This document shows positions 56,400 to 64,000 of a stretch of DNA of 64,000 nucleotides, piece after piece (within the stretch, counting starts at the first letter, position 1; every line of letters starts with the position of its first letter). The stretch lies in the NCBI GenBank assembly GCA_011799875.1, contig CM022303.1:193117700-193181699 (forward strand). Direction: 5' to 3'. The translations under genes and the position numbers were made by a program. The notes beneath the pieces were generated by a model. It worked only from the letters and a program-made list of their open reading frames with translations, was not told the origin of the DNA and did not search any database. Source of the stretch: Thinopyrum elongatum. Its lineage: Eukaryota > Streptophyta > Magnoliopsida > Poales > Poaceae.

Positions 56400-57589
56400 T
56401 GTAACACCCTGGATTTTGCCCATTTCGTTTTTCTTTTGAATTTGGCCCGGATTCACTTTTCTGTGGCTTAGTAGTCTTGCAACCTGGAGGGATAACCCTT
56501 CATTCTTCTTCCCGAGTGGCTTGCCAACCTCAAAACCATCCCAAGACCTTGCCATTTCCATCTTGGACCAATCTCAATATTCTTTTCTTGGGAATATTCC
56601 TTTTTCTATTAAAGGAATAACCCTGTTTGCCCTGAGTTGTGAAGCAGCCCACATTTCCATCATTCCCAAAATTACCATATAATTCTCATAAATTTTTTGG
56701 GTCAGATATTCCACAAATATGCCAAACCCTTCCTTGCCATGTTAAAAAATATTTCACAAATATTCTTTTTCTGATTTTGCCCTAGCTGTCAAGTTGAGAA
56801 GCAAGTACCCTTTATATTGGCTTGCTTGCTCTCAAACTTTTTGGGCATTATTTCCTATTCATATCATTGCCACATGCCAAAATTCAACTTCATTTGGATA
56901 TTAAATCTCCCTTGGCTAATTTCCAAAGTTTCTGGTCAACTGGAATCTTTGTGAAGCAAGTGCTAGCTAGGAGTATCCAAATGAGTTGAAATTTCGCAAG
57001 CTTCTTAATATGCTCAAATCATGACTCGCCACCAAGTTTCAACAATATCCAATCATCTATGTGAGCACAACCTCAAATCTTGGTTTCTGGTCAGATTTTC
57101 ACATTGTGAAGCAACTATATTTTATATTGCTCCATAATTGCTGAAAATTTACCAGAGCATTCTCCTACCCATATAACTTATCTCCACAAAATTTGGGCTC
57201 ATTTCATCTTCCCAATAATTCCTTAGAATTATTCTAAGATTTTAGTTAGAGAGGTTCATTGTGAAGGAAGTACCATTTTGGCTTGTCCAAATGGCATGAA
57301 ATTTTTATTGCACTCTCATATGACCAAATCATCAATCTACACCAAATTTCAGCTCAAGTGGCTACTCCATGTGAGTGGCATATCAAGATGTGTTTTCTGG
57401 ACCAGATTGGTCAGTTGCAAAGCAACTATATTAAATCTTGGTCCATTTCTCTCCAAATTTCACAGGATTGTAGTCTTTCCTACCCTAAATCTCCCAGACA
57501 TCTTATTTGCTTCTTATCACCTTTCTGTTGAGCACAGATGTGTGGATAAGTTTGCTACAGCAAACTTCCAGTAAAGGCTCACATCCACC

Positions 57590-58740
57590 CTTTGTCTCTT
57601 TTGCTGAACCATCACCTCGCTGAGACTGTGCCTTGGAGCGACTACCCACTGGACATGATGTGGCCGGTCAGGGTGCACCGCGTGTGCCAGTCCACGCGGT
57701 GACCACATGTTTAGCATGCCATGCACGCGCTCTGTGCATTGGGGCCCTCGGTCTTGTCCGTTTCCTCACGCCCTCGACACCACACCGTGTCCAGCAGCTT
57801 CCCCTAGGACTCACCCTCTCTCTGGATCCCTCTACCCCTCCTATCTCTTGCCCGACATGGCACGGCGACCGTGTCCGTGCTGCTCCAATGTGGCCGTTCA
57901 ACCGCCTCGCTCCCGAACCCTCTCGAGCATGCCCGAGCTTCCTCTGCTCCTCCTTGACCTCTCTGGATGCCTCTCCCCTCCTCCAAGCGTGTTCCCGAAG
58001 CTTCGGCGCATGGCGCACGCGTCGCCACGGCCGTGCTCGGCCACCCGCGCCGTCCGGCTATATATAGCCTCTCCCGAGCCCGTTCGAGCTCACAATCGCC
58101 CTCCCCGCGCTCCGCTGGTCCTCCCCAACCTCTCGTCCGAGCCCCAGAGCTCTTCCTCGGTGCCCACCGCCGCCACGGTCACCGTCGGCCTCCTCCTAAA
58201 TTCGGCCGCTACCGAGCCCCTTCCTCCGTTCTACCACCACCATGAGGTTCTCCAAACGCCGGCGACCCTCCCCACTTCCTCAGCTCCTCGCCGGAGTGCC
58301 CGTGGCTGCGGACCCCATGCTCTGTCGCCACCCGTGTCCACGCCCACCGCGAGCCACCGCGGCTGCAGCTCTCCCCGGTGGCCGAGCTCTAACAGGATGG
58401 GTCTGCCTCACCCTGCGGGAACCGCTGGTGGCCTCGCCTTGGCCGGAGATGGCCGGAGCCGCCCGCGCCCTTCGCTGGCTCCCACCTCTGCCTGATGCCA
58501 CGGCCGTCACCTCCACCTCTCCCCAGCCGCCCCTGAGGGTTCCCCTGGACGCGGCGCTCGCTGGCGCACCCGCCGGTACCGGCGCCCTCGCCGGGGGAGG
58601 CCGGAGTCGGCCGGGCCGGCGCCGGAGTTCCCGCTGCCTCTCGCCCTCTCCTCCGTTCGCTGTCGGGTTGGAGGAGAAAGAAAGAGACGAGAGAGGGAGA
58701 GGGTCAGCGTGGGACCCGCTGTCAGCCTCTGGGCGTTGAC
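57590..58740 (+). other. GC-rich block in the LARD2 LTR
   Basis: GC-rich stretch with frames of 262 (57707-58495), 165 (58242-58739) and 144 codons on the plus strand and others on the minus strand, all Pro/Ser/Arg/Ala-rich and without a known domain. Because several frames are open at once, base composition is the likely cause. Confidence 0.55.
58059..58067 (+). promoter_or_regulatory. TATA-like motif in the LARD2 LTR
   Basis: CTATATATAG, an isolated AT island in the GC-rich block; the clearest TATA candidate in this LTR. Confidence 0.45.
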
Positions 58741-58788
58741 CCCGCCCCGGGCCCGCTGTCAGTTTAAGTGGAGACGGTTTTTCAAAAA

Positions 58789-58864
58789 TACGCTTTCTGA
58801 TAACGAAAGCGTACTCCACTGCTGCTTCGGGCTAAAATACGTTTTCCCCGCAGGGAAACGTATT
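58789..58864 (+). other. Two adjacent related hairpins in the LARD2 LTR
   Basis: Hairpin 1 (58789-58813): TACGCTTTC loop GAAAGCGTA, a perfect 9-bp stem. Hairpin 2 (58836-58864): AATACGTTTTCCC CGC AGGGAAACGTATT, a 12-bp stem with one bulge. Both share TACGnTTTC...GAAAnCGTA. They lie downstream of the TATA-like motif, so they may be in the RNA. Confidence 0.65.
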
Positions 58865-60601
58865 CGCGGAAAAGGCGCGGTCTGTTTTTCAAGTCAGGGG
58901 CCAGTTTGTGAGAGTTTTATTTACAAATAAGTCCCTGGCAGAAAAACCATCACATCTTTTCATCCGTAACTTCGATCGAGGTGATTCCAAAGCCCACTTC
59001 TTCGTCTCGGTGAGCCCATTCTATTGATATCATTTTCACCATGTGGTCCCACTATGAAAATGACCATTTTGCCCTTGCCCATAAACAGCCCCTCCGAGAG
59101 AAAACTGTTTCCGGCAACTCCTTCCGCAACCATTCCGCACTTCTTCCCGATGGTTCCTTTATCCCCAGGCAAGCCACAACTCTCATTTGCATAATTGCAT
59201 TGCAATATCATAGTTAAGCTAATTATTTCAACAGTAAGTATGGATTATTTGTGAAATACATTAGACTATGCAATGCCTGAGTAAACTCTTGAATAGGTGA
59301 CTACCATGTTGAGTACCGGATTGTAGTGACTAGTAGTTTACCCACTCGTTGATGCCATGATGTTGAGATAACCGTCTATGATTATTCTGGATTTCATCCG
59401 GCAGTTCATGGAGATGAGTTAGTAGTAGTGGCTTAAGCATACTGGTTACCAGATTTCTCGCCAGATATCGTTTTGAGTTGGATTGCTATGATATCCGAAT
59501 GTCAGCCATGACAGAGATTGTTCGGAGATTAGATACTTCATGGTTGATCCAGAGTCACCTGTCCAGACTTATCCGTGCAGCCACATTTGCTGGTATGGGA
59601 CGGCCTTAACTTGGTCTGATCGCATGCTCTTTCACCGGTACCGCCCGACAGGGAAGGTTATGCATGCGCACTACCCTGGCCCGGTAGGCAGCGATAACCT
59701 TGTGAGCCCAGTTGAGTTATATGGTATCAGGTCCCCGTTTGGGACAGTTTGTTGGCCACGACGGTGGCAGGTGTCATGAGGTGACACAGGGGCCACCCAG
59801 GGCAGGACTCCGGGGGAGGATGATCGTCGGTGGTACGATGAGAGAGTCACGGGTCAGGCGGGTTTCGTTGGAGCAACGCTGGTCCACCTGAATGGGATCA
59901 CGAGGTCAGGTGCTCCATGGTGTGGGTAAAGTGCGCAACCTCTGCAGAGTGTAAAATCTATTCGAATAGCCGTGTCCATGGTATTGGACAGTTTGTCCAG
60001 ACGTCACTAGGTGGTCAACCATAGTAGTGATAATGATGGAATAACTCGTCGTAAGATCGAAAGTACTCAGTGGATCGTGAGTATTCTGAGGGTTGTGAGG
60101 CAACCCGGGAGAGAGTAAGTTGGTCGGACTTGTCATGCATATGTAATCAGGTATATGATATGTCAGCCATGGGATGGTAATGGGATGAGTGGTCGTGTGA
60201 CCACATGATTGGGATCGGACTTGGAACAGATTCGGATTGGATCCTAAGATTATTCGGAGTATGGATTAAATATGCTTTACCTTAGTGAATCTACCTTGCT
60301 ATGATGTTGTCTTGCCTTAATGCTGATGTTTGCTGTGAGCTTGCGAGTACATTCAAAGTACTCACCTGGCGTGTCATGCCAGTTTGTAGGTCATGCCATG
60401 ATTGCTTGCTTGTCGAGGATCCTGAGTTTGCGACCTAGGATATGCATTCTAGCCAGAGTCCCTGTGGAGTGGAGTCCATCACCGCCGTCGTTGTTCCGCT
60501 GCTGAGAGAATTACTTCATTGTTAGCATAGAGCTACCCCGGGCAGGCGTAGTGTCGCCGTGCCGATGTAATCCATGTACCCTTTGTAACCATATCCATTG
60601 T

Positions 60602-60607
60602 AATAAA
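60602..60607 (+). terminator. Polyadenylation signal of LARD2
   Basis: AATAAA about 100 bp before the LTR end, in an AT-richer stretch. Well placed to define the R/U5 boundary. Confidence 0.55.
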
Positions 60608-60711
60608 GAGCTGATTTGTTCTATGCCAACAGTGCCGTATTCCAGAGGACTTGTCCCTGGGCTAGAATACGGGGCGTTCCAGTCTTCTCTGAGCCGGGGT
60701 GCCACAGGCGT

Positions 60712-60727
60712 TGGTATTAGAGCCAGG
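60712..60727 (+). other. Primer binding site of LARD2 (initiator Met tRNA type)
   Basis: TGGTATTAGAGCCAGG, five bases after the LTR end; one change from the TGGTATCAGAGCC form seen in LARD1. Confidence 0.85.
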
Positions 60728-63490
60728 TCTGGCTATAGGACGCGCGGTTAGGCGCGAGCGTTAGTAACCGGTAGTATATGTTCCAGTTGGTTTGCTGCAC
60801 CTATTTGTTGCATTTGTTTGTGCATAGCATACATATAGACTAGATATCTTATCACTAACGATGGATCTGGTGAGTGTAGGTGGCATCGGTTCCGATTCCC
60901 TACCTGCGCTCTCTAGTTTGCATATTTGTTTCTTGGTGTGGTGTCATCTTCGTCCCAGCGGAGTGATGCCAAGGTGCTTGGTGGTGTCGATCCCTTGTCG
61001 GATTGATGCACCAGTACCACACCAACTTATTCTCTTCCGACACCCCTATCATTTCAGTGATAGACAAGTTCTATCCCGGATCGTGCCATTCCATTAGCCG
61101 CTTCGGCAACCCTTACTAATCCTTGTTATCAGAAAAGGGCAATGCCTGCCGGCCTTTCTCTCCACCACTATCTCATTCCGCCACCTATTCTTTGGACGTG
61201 TACGGTTTTATTCCGTACGCTTGATGATGATGTGGTCGTAACTTCTGTGTTCCGACTCCCGATCACCAAGTTCGTCCTCGCCACCGTGTCCGTCCAGATG
61301 GAACTGGTGTTAAGCTCATATTTGGTGTAGCCTTGTTTACACCAATTTTCTTCCACACATTGATTCACTTTCGTGCACATCGCCACAGCATGTTTGACAG
61401 TAATACCGGAGTCCTTGCGAGATTTGTGTGATTAAGTAGGAATGCATATTATTGCTGTGAATAGCTGTAGAAGGTGATATTGCTTGTGTGATCTTGCTGC
61501 TCTGTGTGCTTTTGTTTAGTCGTTTCTTTTGCTTCTTTATTTGGGCCCTTGGTGTTACCTTATTTTCCCCTTATGGAAGTCGCTCACCGACCCTGAACCC
61601 AAAGAGTTAGTGAAGAGATAGCCATTTGGAAGCTCAGCTCAGCAATAAGGAATTTTTAGCAGACTGTGTTATATCGGGAATATCGGGCCTGAATACAGAT
61701 GATAGCCTGGCCGGATTGGTTATCAGCATCAAGTATACATCATTGCAATCTTCACAACAACAATGATCGAACCAGCAAGAAGGCAAACCGTGTATATGAT
61801 CCACAGTGCACTCTATGCCAAAGGTATGATTCATATATACAAGGTTTGAGTCTGCTATGAGTATAATTTGAACCCTGCCATGTCCTGGAATCAAGCCAGA
61901 ATGTGTTATGAATTGGTGTTCAGCAAGAAGGATAGCCGAATACCCTGTATGCATAATAGTGAGCTATTTGGGAAGCGGATGAACCCTTGCCCGTCTTTCT
62001 TTGGTGACGGCACCACGCCTGTGTTCTGAGCTGTTTCCGGCTGTCCGGGGTGGATGCCAACTTTTATTTCTTTTGTCAGCAACTGGCCCGTGTTCTGAGC
62101 TGCTTTTCGGCCGTCTTGGGCAACTGTTGAATCTCTCTCCGTAGCAGTGACCCTATGCTCTGAGCTGTTTTTCGGCCATCTTAGGGAACTTCTACTTTCT
62201 TCTTATCAACACCGTCTCATGCTCTAAGCTACTTTTCATCCATCTTGAGTCGGGGTTGAGTTACTCCAGTAATGTCCCAGATCTGAGTTGTGAAGACCAT
62301 TCTGGTGGCTACTGGTTTATTTGCCGGTTTTATCCAAGGGTTCAGACGGTCGTTACCTTACAGCTACAACTTGTAAGGTGATGTGCCTGCCGGAATATTG
62401 CACCTGACAACACCCATGGTCACCCGAAGAATCAAGAGCATATAAGGCCAAGTTCTTTCAGCAAAGGTCCAGACAAAGAGAACTATAATGAAAAAAAAAG
62501 CAAGGTTGTCCATACAGGTATGGTAATGGTACAAATACTCTGGACAGCCTGGCTCGGTACCAGTCACCATGGGTACACACCCACAGGGTCTATTCCATTT
62601 GCAAGGGCCCCATATCGAGACAACCTGCTTAGCCAACCAAATATGCTCAGAATGGTCAGAAGAAGGCAACCAAGCTGGTCAGGTCAGCCGAAAGATTAAC
62701 TCAGCAGTTCAAATTCAGCAACCATGTCAAAGCATTACACGGCCTACCATCCATATAGGGATACCGACAGACTAAGTAATCAGAAGGATGAACAATAGTC
62801 TCGAAGCATGTGTCCTCACAGATGGGAATCAGTTAAAGACTAACCTGCCGTGAACAAGATTCTGCTGCCAAGACCATTGTTAGTCAAGTCTATGGATAAT
62901 ATCACAGTAAGATCATACACCTTTATGTTGGTTACGACAGGTGACAGTCAAATATTTGGTAGGAGCCTTATACTCGAGACAATGGAGATACCCAAGATGA
63001 CTCAGCAAACCGTGCGAGAAGTCAGGTTCTGCCAGGAGAACGGTACGATTCACAGTACTGTTTTGAACCCGGAGGACACACAGCCATTTGAAGTCACCCA
63101 ATGCAAGGAGTAAAAGATTTCGTGTCCACCAAGAGAATCTGTTCACAACTCAGTGAACGGTCATTCATATTGGACCTCGTCACGACACGTCCATGAGGAA
63201 CCACCCTCGGACTTACGAGCAGGACACATAGGTTGATCAGGATAATTTATTGCCCCAGACAGGTCAGCAGACACAAAAGGAGTGAGTCAGAGTAACATAT
63301 GAGGTAAGATTTGCCAGAAAAAGGGTCGAGTGCAGCAAACCACCCCGAAGCAAGGCAGTCAGTCATATGAAATTCAGTGGGAACATTATACAAAGGTAAA
63401 AAAGGAAACCCGAGTTGGAAACGGTTTCCTCAAGTGGGAATATTCATGCTTGATCCCTGAGCAACCAAATCTCGAGGACGAGATTTCTTT
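60728..63490 (+). mobile_element. LARD2 interior, non-coding
   Basis: 2.8 kb between PBS and polypurine tract, without a gag or pol motif in any frame; the longest frames are near 100 codons. Like LARD1 it must be mobilised by another element. It includes a tandem repeat at 62021-62255. Confidence 0.8.
62021..62255 (+). repeat. Tandem repeat, ~64-69-bp unit, four copies, in LARD2 interior
   Basis: Copies begin near 62021, 62090, 62154 and 62218 with (G/A)TG(T/C)TCTGAGCTG(T/C)TTTTCGG, then CC(G/A)TCTTGGG. They diverge progressively to the right. Confidence 0.8.
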
Positions 63491-63502
63491 AAGGGGGGTA
63501 GG
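63489..63502 (+). other. Polypurine tract of LARD2
   Basis: TTAAGGGGGGTAGG just before the 3' LTR start at 63505. Confidence 0.8.
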
Positions 63503-63504
63503 TT

Positions 63505-64000
63505 TGTAACACCCTGGATTTTACCCATTTCCTTTTTCTTTTGAATTTGGCCCGGATTCGCTTTTCTGTGGCTTAGTAGTCTTGTAACCTGGAGGGATCA
63601 CCCTTCATTCTTCTTCCCGAGTGGCTTGCCAACCTCAAAACCATCCCAAGACCTTGCCATTTCCATCTTGGACCAATCTCAATATTCTTTTCTTGGGAAT
63701 ATTCCTTTTTCTATTAAAGGAATAACCCTGTTTGCCCTGAGTTGTGAAGCAACCCACATTTCCATCATTCCCAAAATTCCCAAATAATTCTCATAATTTT
63801 TTTGGGTCAGATATTCCACAAATATGTCAAACCCTTCCTTGCCATGTTCAAAAATATTTCACAAATATTCTTTATCTGATTTTGCCCTAGCTGTCAAGTT
63901 GAGAAGCAAGTACCCTTTATATTGGCTTGCTTGCTCTCAAACTTTTTGGGCATTCTTTCCTATTCATATCATTGCCACATGCCAAAATTGAACTTCATTT
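63505..64000 (+). repeat. LARD2 3' LTR, first 496 bp
   Basis: Starts TGTAACACCCTGGATTTTAC and follows the 5' LTR base for base except for about 13 differences; runs off the window. Confidence 0.92.

Larger units (their letters stand above)
56400..60706 (+). repeat. LARD2 5' LTR (4307 bp)
   Basis: TGTAACACCCTGGATTTTGC...GGGGTGCCACA. Assigned because the same start recurs at 63505 after a polypurine tract, and an initiator-Met-type PBS follows at 60712. Over the first ~496 bp the two LTRs differ at about 13 positions by eye (~2.6%). Contains a GC-rich block, a TATA-like motif, two hairpins, AATAAA, and two modules shared with LARD1. Left flank CCCGC is half of the target duplication. Confidence 0.88.

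Noticed and set aside
57633..58739. Host gene(s) encoding 262-, 165- and 144-residue proteins
   Set aside because: They lie inside an LTR, overlap in different frames and on both strands, are low-complexity, and reflect high GC content.
1..64000. tRNA, rRNA, CRISPR or organelle-derived sequence
   Set aside because: None was recognised by eye; TGGTATCAGAGCC words are primer binding sites of LTR elements, not tRNA genes.

Overview
The window is intergenic nuclear DNA of a large-genome grass, most likely a Triticeae species (wheat, barley, rye or a relative). The reasons are the almost complete occupation by long Gypsy LTR retrotransposons nested in one another, CACTA elements of a type abundant in wheat, short Helitrons, a Stowaway-like MITE, and two non-coding elements with LTRs of about 4 kb (LARD-like). 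I see no convincing single-copy host gene, rRNA, tRNA or CRISPR. The species call rests on recognising repeats and was not computed.

Layout. 1-1788: 3' end of Gypsy element D (tail of the internal region, polypurine tract, complete 3' LTR), inserted into a Stowaway-like MITE (1789-1991). 2464-2951 and 4268-4753: two ~487-bp Helitrons of one family in opposite orientation. About 5600-12893: right part of a CACTA-like element E carrying a multi-exon gene of unknown function with tandemly multiplied exons. 12894-13951: fragment X, an intron-containing extra ORF of a Gypsy element.

From 13952 the window is one nested stack. Element C (Athila-type Gypsy, minus strand) has its 3' LTR at 13952-15468, its pol at 17889-21176 and its protease at 48837-49116. 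It is split by element B (plus strand, 21177-48831, TSD gatta). B has gag-protease, only a scrap of reverse transcriptase, and an antisense extra ORF. That ORF is split by element A (minus strand, 26231-46637, TSD gagac). A is a Tat-type Gypsy with gag, protease, RT, two RNase H regions, integrase and a spliced antisense ORF. A's gag is interrupted by LARD1 (minus strand, ~36870-44280), which has a 4.08-kb 5' LTR and no 3' LTR.

C is also cut at 49117 by a CACTA element F (plus strand), whose transposase frame reads through from 50453 to 53842 except for seven stop codons. F is cut at 56400 by LARD2 (plus strand): 4.31-kb 5' LTR, 2.8-kb non-coding interior, and 3' LTR starting at 63505 and running off the window. 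The insertion order is X then C, then B and F independently into C, then A into B, LARD1 into A, and LARD2 into F. By-eye LTR divergence (B ~7%, A ~3%, LARD2 ~2.6% over the part visible) agrees with this order.

Functionally the window is a graveyard: every element protein has stops or frameshifts. The most interesting points are the antisense 'putative gypsy-type transposon' ORF present in three separate Gypsy insertions (A, B, X), conserved palindromic modules shared by the two otherwise different LARD LTRs, a shared R/U5 block among the A, B and D LTRs, and the exon-amplified gene in element E.
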